NCBI GenBank assembly: GCA_017305815.1
Contig: JAFKJZ010000169.1
Location: 1 to 5,120, forward strand
DNA: 5,120 nt
Origin: Hyphomicrobiales bacterium
Lineage (GTDB): Bacteria; Pseudomonadota; Alphaproteobacteria; Rhizobiales; Kaistiaceae
Direction: 5' to 3'
Shown here: piece after piece, positions 1 to 5,120 of the stretch
How positions within the stretch are numbered: the stretch's first letter is position 1
Layout of the letters: every line of letters begins with the position of its first letter
Position numbers and translations under genes: made by a program
Notes under the pieces: model-generated
The model's input: only the letters and a program-made list of their open reading frames with translations
What the model was told of the DNA's origin: nothing
Databases searched by the model: none

Positions 1-673
1 CGACGAGCAGCGCGCGCGGATGGTGATCGAGCAGCGCTGGCAGGCCATAGCGCCTCGTCAGCATGTCGCCGAGTTCGAAACCGTTCAGCACCGGCGCCAG
101 GTTGACGGCGATGATGGCGCGACGGTCGGTATCGACCATGCCGCCGACGGCAACGCCGATGCCAAGCGGCTCGCGCCGGGCTGAGGCGAGCGTCCGCGAC
201 GTGCAGAGCTCAATCGCCCGCTCGATCTCGCCGATCTTCGGATTGTCGGGAGGAAACGCCACGCTGTGCTCGGCCGAGATCGTGCCGGCGAGCGTCACAA
301 GGCAGGTATGGACAGCGTCGGGCATCAGCATCATGCCGCAGATCGGCCGCGCTTCGGGCGAGAACCACAAAGGTCGCGCCGGCTTGCCGCCGGCCTCGCT
401 CGGCCGGATCGGGTCGCCCTCCACCAGCACCTGCTGGTCGAGCAGCGGCTGGACGATGCCGGAGATCGTGGTGCGGTTGACGCCGGCGAGCCGCGCCAGC
501 TCCGCCCGGCTGGTCGGCCCGAGGTCGAACAGCGTCTGCAGCACGCGACCGCGATTGGCCGAACCGACCATCGAGGAGGAAAGCAGCGTCCGGCCGGGCG
601 GGACGATCCGGACGTCGCCGGACAGCTCCTCCTCGTCGATCGGCCAACGCTGGGGGGAAGGTTCGCGCTCCAA
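1..673 (-). CDS. ROK-family transcriptional regulator, partial (C-terminus beyond left edge)
   Basis: DNA-binding regulator of the ROK (repressor, ORF, kinase) family, probably controlling the divergent sugar-transport operon. I translated this frame by hand; 224 residues are visible. Residues 38-52 (SANRGRVLQTLFDLG) and 54-86 (SRAELARLAGVNRTTI followed by a GIVQPLL wing lead-in) form the winged helix-turn-helix typical of ROK/NagC/Mlc proteins. A GGKPARPLWFSPEA segment follows at 95-108, the usual hinge into the ROK domain. GIGVAVGGMVD (171-181) and NLAPVLNGFELGDML (191-205) match the ROK core. The phosphate-loop DxGGT motif is absent (ICGMMLMPDAVHT at 111-123), and the usual ENDxNxxA site reads LDHHPRALLV (215-224). 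This suggests a regulator without kinase activity and with altered ligand binding. The frame is closed upstream by TAG at 722-724. TTG at 673 is the only common start before ATG 571 and has GAGGA 4 nt upstream; ATG 571 would leave only three residues ahead of the SANR motif. Family call firm; regulon and ligand inferred. Confidence 0.88.
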   Translation of the reverse strand, partial: MEREPSPQRWPIDEEELSGDVRIVPPGRTLLSSSMVGSANRGRVLQTLFDLGPTSRAELARLAGVNRTTISGIVQPLLDQQVLVEGDPIRPSEAGGKPARPLWFSPEARPICGMMLMPDAVHTCLVTLAGTISAEHSVAFPPDNPKIGEIERAIELCTSRTLASARREPLGIGVAVGGMVDTDRRAIIAVNLAPVLNGFELGDMLTRRYGLPALLDHHPRALLV

Positions 674-677
674 TCTG

Positions 678-682
678 TCCTC
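678..682 (-). promoter_or_regulatory. Ribosome binding site deciding the TTG start of the ROK gene
   Basis: The minus strand reads GAGGA here, followed by four bases and then TTG at 673. No ATG, GTG or other TTG lies in frame between the upstream stop (722-724) and this codon. The next in-frame ATG, at 571, has no good purine-rich motif at normal distance. The 4-nt spacing is slightly short, so the start is probable, not certain. Confidence 0.5.
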
Positions 683-767
683 GTGCTGCTCGCCGGCGAC
701 CCGTCGGCCAGGCCCCGCTTCCTATACGGAAACCCGGCCCGATGCGCGCGCCGCCAGTCCGACCTCC

Positions 768-777
768 GAATTAATTC
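768..777. repeat. 10-bp perfect palindrome GAATTAATTC in the divergent intergenic region
   Basis: A perfect AT-rich palindrome in an otherwise GC-rich region, about 95 nt upstream of the proposed ROK start. It could be part of a promoter or a protein-binding site, but at 10 bp it is short and could be chance. No well-spaced -35/-10 pair for the ROK gene could be built around it. Confidence 0.3.
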
Positions 778-796
778 TTAGCGGAACAAGGGGTCG

Positions 797-831
797 TTGA
801 CGAGTTAAAATGTTTGTGCGAGCCTCATACT
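797..831 (+). promoter_or_regulatory. Possible promoter region of the transport operon
   Basis: TTGACG (797-802) matches five of six bases of the sigma-70 -35 consensus. No good -10 lies at 16-18 nt. The best later match, CATACT (826-831), is 23 nt away, which is too far. TAAAAT (806-811) resembles a -10 but lacks a convincing -35. The region is locally AT-rich and overlaps the 811-835 palindrome, as expected for a repressed promoter. The exact promoter is unresolved. Confidence 0.3.
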
Positions 832-835
832 AACA
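811..835. promoter_or_regulatory. 25-bp imperfect palindrome, candidate operator
   Basis: The left arm TGTTTGT (811-817) pairs with ACTAACA (829-835), with one mismatch in seven. The inner GAG (820-822) pairs with CTC (824-826) around a central C at 823. Overall 9 of 12 symmetric positions are complementary. The length and symmetry resemble operators of dimeric winged-helix regulators such as ROK proteins, and the site sits between the divergent ROK gene and the transport operon. That the adjacent ROK protein binds here is inference. Confidence 0.45.
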
Positions 836-845
836 AGACGATCGA

Positions 846-903
846 CACGCCGCGACAGACTTCGATGGGAACCGAAGTGTGCGATGCAGCAACAAGCGGC
901 GTG
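846..903 (+). promoter_or_regulatory. Nested inverted repeats in the operon leader
   Basis: Outer arms CACGCCGC (846-853) and GCGGCGTG (896-903) are perfectly complementary over 8 bp. Inside them, ACTTCG (859-864) pairs with CGAAGT (873-878) across an 8-nt loop. The inner stem can be extended by two more pairs (856-857 with 880-881) past one mismatch. If transcription starts upstream, the leader RNA could fold into an outer stem enclosing an inner hairpin, ending about 50 nt before the ribosome binding site. Alternatively the inner 20-bp palindrome could be a second protein-binding site. No known riboswitch class is recognised. Confidence 0.4.
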
Positions 904-954
904 AGCGGTAATCAAGGAGCGCACGGCGGGGACCGGGCGCCAGACGATGCTTCC

Positions 955-964
955 AAGAGGAGAG
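955..964 (+). promoter_or_regulatory. Ribosome binding site of the binding-protein gene
   Basis: The purine-rich stretch AAGAGGAGAG contains GGAG at 959-962, nine bases before the ATG at 972. It is a strong Shine-Dalgarno match, fitting a highly expressed periplasmic binding protein, and it fixes the start just upstream of the twin-arginine signal. Confidence 0.7.
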
Positions 965-971
965 TGGGAAC

Positions 972-2411
972 ATGACTGATTTCAATCTGTCACGGCGCAG
1001 CCTGCTGAAGGGCGGCGCGGCGCTGGCCGGGACGGCCGCCGTCGGCGGCGGCATGCTGCCGCGCCGGGCGATGGCGGCCGACAAGACCTTGCGCATCCTG
1101 CTGGCGGGCGACCCGTTCTACTATGCGATCGAGGGCCTGAAGGACCAGTTCGAGCAGGAGACCGGCGTCAAGGTCCAGATCGAGGCGATCTCGCTCGAGG
1201 CGCTGCAGGCGCGACTGACCTCGTCCTTCATCAGCAACGAACCGGACGCCGACGTCATCTCGGTCGACCAGATGTGGCTCGGCCAGTATCTCGAGAGCAA
1301 GTGGATCACCCCGCTCAACGAGTTCATCAAGGCGGACAGCGACACCCATATCGAGGACTATATCCCCGAGGTGCTCTACTCGCTGAACACCTGGCGCGGG
1401 CAGATCGGCACGCTGCCGGTGGCCGCCTATGGCCAGATGGTGCTCTACCGCAAGGACTTCGCCGAGAAGGCCGGCATCGCCGTGCCGGAAGACGGCAGCT
1501 GGACCTGGGAGCAGTACCTCGCCGCCATCCAGAAGATGAACGGCCAGGACTTCGACGGCAAGAAGATGAGCGGCACCGTGCTGGCCGGCCAGCAGCCCGC
1601 CCCCGTCGTGCACATGTATTCGCAGCTCGCCGCCAGCATGGGCACGCGCTGGTTCAAGGACTTCCCGGCCTCGTCCGCCTGGGACTTCCAGCCGACCATC
1701 AACAGCCCGGAAAACCTTGCCGCGCTGAAGATCTTCTCCGAGCTCTACAAGAACGCCCCGGCTGAATCGGTCGGCTACAACTGGTTCGACGCCGGCATGC
1801 GCTTCGCCAAGGGCGACGTCGGCATGTTCTACTGGTGGACGCCCTATGCCTACCTTTGCAAGAAGGACGGCTACATGAGCGGCAAGGACTCGGTCGTCGC
1901 CGACAAGCTCGGCATGGCCCGCCTGCCCAAGGGCCCCGGCGAGCAGGTCGTGTCGCTCGGCGGCCACAGCCTCGGCATCACCGCCAACACCGCCAATCGC
2001 GACGCCGCCTGGCAGTTCGTCAAATGGGCGACCTCGGCCAAGACGCAGAAGGCGATGGGCCTCTACAACAAGTATGGCTACCAGTTCTCCGACTTCGCCC
2101 GGCCGTCGCTCTACAAGGACGCGGAGCTGCTGAAGATCTACCCGCACCTGACCGCCCAGCTCGGCGACCTGGAACGCGGCAACGGCAAGATCGTCCGTCC
2201 GCCGGTGCCGGTCTACACGACGCTCGAAGGCATCTACGGCCTGAACCTCAACAAGGTCCTGACCGGCCAGCTGACGCCGGAAGCCTGCCTGTCGGAGACC
2301 TCGACCTTTTTCGAGACGATCCTCAAGGGCAACTTCCTGATCCCGTATCAGCAGGCGTCGTTCAACGACACGCTCGACGCCACCAAGAGCCTGCTCAAGT
2401 CGCTCGCCTGA
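972..2411 (+). CDS. ABC transporter sugar-binding protein (family 1), Tat-exported
   Basis: Periplasmic substrate-binding protein that captures a carbohydrate and delivers it to the two membrane permeases encoded downstream; 479 residues, somewhat long for the family. The N-terminus carries a twin-arginine signal: SRRSLLK at residues 7-13, a hydrophobic Ala/Gly stretch (14-29), and a likely cleavage site after AMA (33-35). The mature protein opens with a beta strand (LRILLAGD) and has hallmarks of the family 1 solute-binding fold: DADVISVDQMWLGQYLE in the N-lobe, YGQMVLY (153-159) in the hinge region, WTWEQYLAAIQKM (177-189), and a C-terminal segment SLGGHSLGITANTANRD followed by AWQFVKW (346-352). 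Aromatic residues such as those in GMFYWWTPY suit sugar stacking. It is the first gene of the operon and is separated from the permeases by a block of hairpins, which probably lets it be made in excess. Family call firm; the substrate cannot be named. Confidence 0.93.
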   Translation: MTDFNLSRRSLLKGGAALAGTAAVGGGMLPRRAMAADKTLRILLAGDPFYYAIEGLKDQFEQETGVKVQIEAISLEALQARLTSSFISNEPDADVISVDQMWLGQYLESKWITPLNEFIKADSDTHIEDYIPEVLYSLNTWRGQIGTLPVAAYGQMVLYRKDFAEKAGIAVPEDGSWTWEQYLAAIQKMNGQDFDGKKMSGTVLAGQQPAPVVHMYSQLAASMGTRWFKDFPASSAWDFQPTINSPENLAALKIFSELYKNAPAESVGYNWFDAGMRFAKGDVGMFYWWTPYAYLCKKDGYMSGKDSVVADKLGMARLPKGPGEQVVSLGGHSLGITANTANRDAAWQFVKWATSAKTQKAMGLYNKYGYQFSDFARPSLYKDAELLKIYPHLTAQLGDLERGNGKIVRPPVPVYTTLEGIYGLNLNKVLTGQLTPEACLSETSTFFETILKGNFLIPYQQASFNDTLDATKSLLKSLA

Positions 2412-2422
2412 GCCTGGCCCAC

Positions 2423-2450
2423 GGCGGGTCTTCGCTGACGAAGACCCGCC
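2423..2450 (+). other. Strong 12-bp intercistronic hairpin after the binding-protein gene
   Basis: GGCGGGTCTTCG (2423-2434) and CGAAGACCCGCC (2439-2450) are perfectly complementary over 12 bp with a CTGA loop. The stem lies 11 nt after the stop codon. It is not followed by a T-run (CAAGCAGATC follows), so it is not a classic intrinsic terminator. By analogy with malE-malF type operons, it probably blocks 3' exonucleases and stabilises the binding-protein mRNA; that role is inference. Confidence 0.7.
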
Positions 2451-2467
2451 CAAGCAGATCCCGATCC

Positions 2468-2494
2468 GAGCAAAGAGCCCCAAGATCTTTGCTC
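2468..2494 (+). other. Second intercistronic hairpin, 9-bp stem
   Basis: GAGCAAAGA (2468-2476) and TCTTTGCTC (2486-2494) form a perfect 9-bp stem with a 9-nt loop. It lies 17 nt after the first hairpin and is not followed by a T-run. It may act with its neighbours in RNA stability or partial termination; function inferred. Confidence 0.55.
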
Positions 2495-2499
2495 CACTG

Positions 2500-2541
2500 G
2501 AGCGGGCGGGTGTACCTCCCGGCCCCCGTCCGCTCTCTTTT
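2500..2541 (+). terminator. Third hairpin with T-rich tail; possible partial terminator or attenuator
   Basis: GAGCGGGCGGG (2500-2510) can pair with CCCGTCCGCTC (2525-2535) over 11 positions, counting one G-U pair (2506 with 2529), around a 14-nt loop. The stem is followed at once by TCTTTT (2536-2541). This resembles an intrinsic terminator with an imperfect T-run, placed just before the ribosome binding site of the first permease. Partial read-through would lower permease expression relative to the binding protein. The stem also nearly abuts the GGAG at 2547-2550, so it could affect translation instead. Confidence 0.4.
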
Positions 2542-2555
2542 CGATTGGAGCGTCC

Positions 2556-3470
2556 ATGTCCGCTGTTTCCATCGCCGCGCCGCCGCGCGCGCGGCGTCGC
2601 CTGCCCGACTATACGCCGTGGCTCCTGATCAGCCCGTCGATCCTGCTTTTGGTCGCGCTGATCGCCTTCCCGCTCCTCTTCGCGCTCAAGAACAGCTTCT
2701 ATTTCTGGAACCTGCAGATGGGCCCCTCGCCGATGGGCTTCATCGGCTTCGACAACTACAGAATGGCGTTGTCGAACGGCATGTTCCTCGACTCGCTGAA
2801 GACGACGCTGATGATGACGCTCGTCGGCACGGCGGTCGAATTCACGCTCGGCCTTGCCATCGCGCTGCTGCTGATGCGCCGGCTCCGCGGCATCAAGATG
2901 ACCCGCGTGCTGCTGATCATGCCGACCACCATCGCGCCGATCGTCGTCGGTTTCCTGTTCCGCTACATGTACGATCCGAATGGCGGCCTGATCCCGTGGC
3001 TGCTGACCTCGGCCGGCATTCCCCTTCCCGCCGCCGGCCTGCTCGGCTCGCCGTCGACGGCGCTCTGGGCGGTGCTGTTCGCCGATATCTGGCAGTGGAC
3101 GCCGTTCTTCGCGATCGTGCTCTATGCCGCGCTGCTCGCCGTGCCCGACGAGATCGTCGAGGCGGCGAAGATCGACGGCGTCTCGCCCTGGAAGCAGCTG
3201 CTGCACATCAAGCTGCCGCTGATCCGCAAGACAGCGCTGATCGTGGTCATGCTGCGCTTCATGCAGATCTTCAATACGTTCGACCTGGTGGTGGTGCTGA
3301 CCAAGGGCGGCCCCGGAACCTCCAGTCGCACGCTCGGCTACAGCCTCTATCAAGCCGGCATGGTCGACTTCAACATCGGCCTCTCCAGCGCCATGACCTG
3401 GATGATGGTGATCATCGTCAACGCGATCATCGGCCTGTTCGTCTTCTTCGCGTTCAAGGATTGGGATTGA
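2556..3470 (+). CDS. ABC sugar transporter permease, MalF/UgpA type
   Basis: Inner-membrane permease that pairs with the product of the next gene to form the translocation channel for the substrate held by the binding protein; 304 residues, normal for the six-helix MalF/UgpA-like class. Predicted membrane segments lie near residues 22-44, 83-106, 117-136, 168-195, 228-250 and 280-300. The ATPase-contacting EAA loop is EAAKIDG at 202-208, continuing to the conserved LP in LHIKLPLI. TKGGPGTSSRTLGYSLYQAG before the last helix is also typical. ATG 2556 is preceded by GGAG (2547-2550) at 5-nt spacing, and the Arg-rich N-terminus (RARRR, 11-15) fits a cytoplasmic end. The gene ends 1 nt before the next start, indicating tight translational coupling. 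Its partner ATPase is not in the window. Confidence 0.93.
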   Translation: MSAVSIAAPPRARRRLPDYTPWLLISPSILLLVALIAFPLLFALKNSFYFWNLQMGPSPMGFIGFDNYRMALSNGMFLDSLKTTLMMTLVGTAVEFTLGLAIALLLMRRLRGIKMTRVLLIMPTTIAPIVVGFLFRYMYDPNGGLIPWLLTSAGIPLPAAGLLGSPSTALWAVLFADIWQWTPFFAIVLYAALLAVPDEIVEAAKIDGVSPWKQLLHIKLPLIRKTALIVVMLRFMQIFNTFDLVVVLTKGGPGTSSRTLGYSLYQAGMVDFNIGLSSAMTWMMVIIVNAIIGLFVFFAFKDWD

Positions 3471-3471
3471 G

Positions 3472-4305
3472 ATGCAAGGTTCGGAAAGCGTCGCCGGCCG
3501 CCTGTTCGGCTATGCCGCGATGGGGCTTCTGCTCCTGGTTTTCATCGGCCCGATCCTCTGGTTCGTGCTGCTCGCGATCCGGCCGGCGGAAACCTATTTC
3601 GCCATGCCACCGGTGCTGTCGTTCACGCCCAACTGGGAATCGATCCGCTACACCTTCTTCGATCCCGGCAACAACGCGCCGCAGCTGGCGAACAGCCTGA
3701 TCGTCGCCATCGGCGCCGTGGCCCTCAACCTGCCGTTCTCGTTTCCGGCGGCCTATGCGCTGTCGCGCTACAAGATCCGCGGCCGCAAGAACATCATGCT
3801 CTGGTATCTCGGCCTGCTGATGGCGCCGCCGGTAGCCTTCCTGATCCCCTATTCGATCCTCGCCAGCATGGCCGGCGTGAAGGGGACCTATTTCTCGATG
3901 ATCCTGATCTCGCAGACCCTGACCATTCCGTTCTCGGTCTGGCTGATGCGCTCGTTCATCGACGAGGTGCCGATCGAGATCGAAGAGGCAGCCCGCATCG
4001 ACGGCGCTGGCACGACGACGATCCTGCTGAAGTTCATCCTTCCGATGGTGATGCCGGGCCTGATCGTCACCTCGATGTTCGCCTTCGTGTTCTCGTGGAA
4101 CAACGCGGCCTTCCCGCTGGTGCTCGCCAATCGCAGCACGACGACGCTGCCGGTCGGCACGCTGCAATATTTCGGCACCGCCGGCGTCACCTGGGGCTTC
4201 ATCGCCTCGGCCGCCGTCGCCGCCATGATCCCGCCCATGCTGATCTTCCTCGTGCTCGACCGCTACGTCGTCCGAGGCCTGACCTTTGGTTCCGTGAAAG
4301 GATGA
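3472..4305 (+). CDS. ABC sugar transporter permease, MalG/UgpE type
   Basis: Second inner-membrane permease, the MalG-like partner of the preceding gene; 277 residues, normal for the class. Membrane segments are predicted near residues 13-35, 76-96, 107-128, 140-158, 190-212 and 242-265. The EAA loop reads EAARIDG at 172-178 and continues through LLKFILPMVMPG, the site that docks on the ATPase. The sequence SFPAAYALSRYKIRGRK after the second helix and SWNNAAFPLVL before the last are family hallmarks. The start lies 1 nt after the upstream stop, with AAGGA (3456-3460) inside the previous coding region as a likely ribosome binding site at 11-nt spacing, so translation is probably coupled. The substrate is not deducible from the permease. 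Confidence 0.93.
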   Translation: MQGSESVAGRLFGYAAMGLLLLVFIGPILWFVLLAIRPAETYFAMPPVLSFTPNWESIRYTFFDPGNNAPQLANSLIVAIGAVALNLPFSFPAAYALSRYKIRGRKNIMLWYLGLLMAPPVAFLIPYSILASMAGVKGTYFSMILISQTLTIPFSVWLMRSFIDEVPIEIEEAARIDGAGTTTILLKFILPMVMPGLIVTSMFAFVFSWNNAAFPLVLANRSTTTLPVGTLQYFGTAGVTWGFIASAAVAAMIPPMLIFLVLDRYVVRGLTFGSVKG

Positions 4306-4312
4306 ACTGGAA

Positions 4313-5120
4313 ATGACGTCATCGCGCAAAGTTCGCTTCGGCGTGGTCGGAGCGGGCCTCTGGGGCTCGTTCCATTGCAAGACGCTGAGCGCCATCGAGG
4401 GCGCCGAGCTCGCGGCCGTGTGCGACCTCGACCCGGCCCGCGTCGCCGACATGCAGAAGCAGTTCGGCGCCGGCAAGACCTACACCGACTACAAGCAGCT
4501 TCTGGCCGATCCCGATATCGACGCCGTGACCGTGGCGACGCCCGATTTCGCCCATGGCGACATCGTGCTGGCGGCGATCCAGGCCGGCAAGCATGTGATG
4601 AGCGAGAAGCCGCTGGCGACCACGCTTCGCGAGGTCGAGGCGATCGCCGCGGCGGCCGACAAGGCCGGCGTCAAGGTGATGGTCGACTTCCACAACCGCG
4701 TGAACCCGGCCATCGTCGCCGCCCGCGAGGCGATCGCCGCCGGCGAGATCGGCACGCCGCTGCATGCCTCGGCCAAGCTGTCGAACACGGTGTTCGTGCC
4801 CTACGACCTCCTGTCCTGGGCCGGCCGTTCCTCGGCGCTGTGGTTCCTCGGCAGCCATTCGCTCGATGCGCTCCGCTTCATCATGGGCGCCGAGGTCAAG
4901 CGCGTGCAGGCGATGGTGCGGCGCGGCTACCTGAAGTCGAACGGCGTCGACACGGCCGATGTGCATCTCTCCATCCTCGAATTCGACAATGGCGCCATCG
5001 CCCAGATGGAGAACAGCTGGGTGCTGCCGCGCGACATGCCGGGCGTCGTCGATTTCCGGATGGAATTCATCGGCGAGAAGGGCGCGATCCAGACCGACAC
5101 GGCGCAGAACAGCGCCTTCA
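4313..5120 (+). CDS. Gfo/Idh/MocA-family NAD(P)-dependent oxidoreductase, partial (C-terminus beyond right edge)
   Basis: Cytoplasmic dehydrogenase of the glucose-fructose oxidoreductase / inositol dehydrogenase family, probably acting on the sugar or polyol imported by the transporter. I translated 269 residues by hand. The N-terminal Rossmann fold shows GVVGAGLWG (10-18, GxGxxG). D38 follows strand two (AVCDLDP), suggesting NAD over NADP. ATPDFAHGD (75-83) and the catalytic-lysine motif EKP (98-100) follow. The second domain contains VDFHNRVNP (123-131), GEIGTP (143-148) and GSHSLD (179-184), with H181 as the expected catalytic histidine. The Asp usually four residues before that His is Phe177, a subfamily variant. 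The start ATG lies 7 nt after the permease stop, with AAAGGA (4297-4302) overlapping that stop as ribosome binding site, so it belongs to the operon. Substrate unknown. Confidence 0.92.
   Translation, partial: MTSSRKVRFGVVGAGLWGSFHCKTLSAIEGAELAAVCDLDPARVADMQKQFGAGKTYTDYKQLLADPDIDAVTVATPDFAHGDIVLAAIQAGKHVMSEKPLATTLREVEAIAAAADKAGVKVMVDFHNRVNPAIVAAREAIAAGEIGTPLHASAKLSNTVFVPYDLLSWAGRSSALWFLGSHSLDALRFIMGAEVKRVQAMVRRGYLKSNGVDTADVHLSILEFDNGAIAQMENSWVLPRDMPGVVDFRMEFIGEKGAIQTDTAQNSAF

Noticed and set aside
210..647. Minus-strand 145-codon frame within the ROK region
   Set aside because: It is in a different frame from the ROK protein and gives an Arg/Ala/Asp-rich sequence without motifs.
63..800. Plus-strand 245-codon frame opposite the ROK gene
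   Set aside because: Its Ser/Arg/Pro-rich product has no domain, while the minus strand encodes a clear winged-helix ROK protein.
2423..2450. First intercistronic hairpin as a full intrinsic terminator
   Set aside because: The stem is strong but no T-run follows, and the downstream genes are clearly part of the same transport system.
990..3353. Long minus-strand open frame of 787 codons opposite the binding protein and first permease
   Set aside because: Its product is rich in Arg, His, Asp, Glu and Gly with no recognisable domain, which is typical of the antisense frame of GC-rich genes. The plus strand carries clear family proteins over the same span and across the intergenic gap.
1835..3700. 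Plus-strand frame of 621 codons spanning the binding-protein end, the gap and the first permease
   Set aside because: It is an out-of-frame shadow of two well-supported genes, with Arg/Pro/Ala-rich low-complexity content and no domains.
4314..4321. TGACGTCA 8-bp palindrome at the oxidoreductase start
   Set aside because: It is short, falls within start-codon and coding sequence, and is expected by chance in GC-rich DNA; there is no partner site.
3454..4966. Minus-strand frames opposite the second permease and the oxidoreductase
   Set aside because: They are His/Arg/Gly/Asp-rich antisense shadows; the sense strand shows the EAA loop, Rossmann motif and EKP motif.

Overview
The window is GC-rich with strong G/C bias at third codon positions. 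Together with its gene content, this suggests an alphaproteobacterium, probably of the Hyphomicrobiales (Rhizobiales) type; the taxonomic call is inference. It holds a carbohydrate-uptake locus with a divergent regulator. No mobile element, CRISPR array, tRNA or rRNA was seen.

Layout: (1) From 673 down to the left edge, on the minus strand, lies the N-terminal part of a ROK-family transcriptional regulator. Its reading frame is open only up to 721 and has no ATG before 571, so a TTG start at 673 is proposed. (2) Positions 674-971 form a divergent control region. It contains a 25-bp imperfect palindrome (811-835), a TTGACG -35-like element, and a leader with nested inverted repeats (846-903). 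(3) On the plus strand follow a Tat-exported sugar-binding protein (972-2411), a 144-nt gap packed with three consecutive hairpins, two MalF/MalG-type permeases (2556-3470 and 3472-4305, 1 nt apart), and a Gfo/Idh/MocA oxidoreductase (4313 to the right edge, 7 nt after the second permease).

How it fits together: the binding protein captures a sugar or polyol in the periplasm, the two permeases form the membrane channel, and the dehydrogenase probably oxidises the imported substrate or a derivative. The divergent ROK protein is the obvious candidate repressor or activator. No ATPase (MalK/UgpC type) is present in the window; it may lie further downstream or be shared. The substrate cannot be named from the sequence.

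The most notable points are the three-hairpin intercistronic block after the binding-protein gene, the structured control region, and the ROK protein's loss of the usual ROK nucleotide- and sugar-binding motifs. The gene set itself is a familiar type of locus; I see no convincing evidence of a wholly new system.
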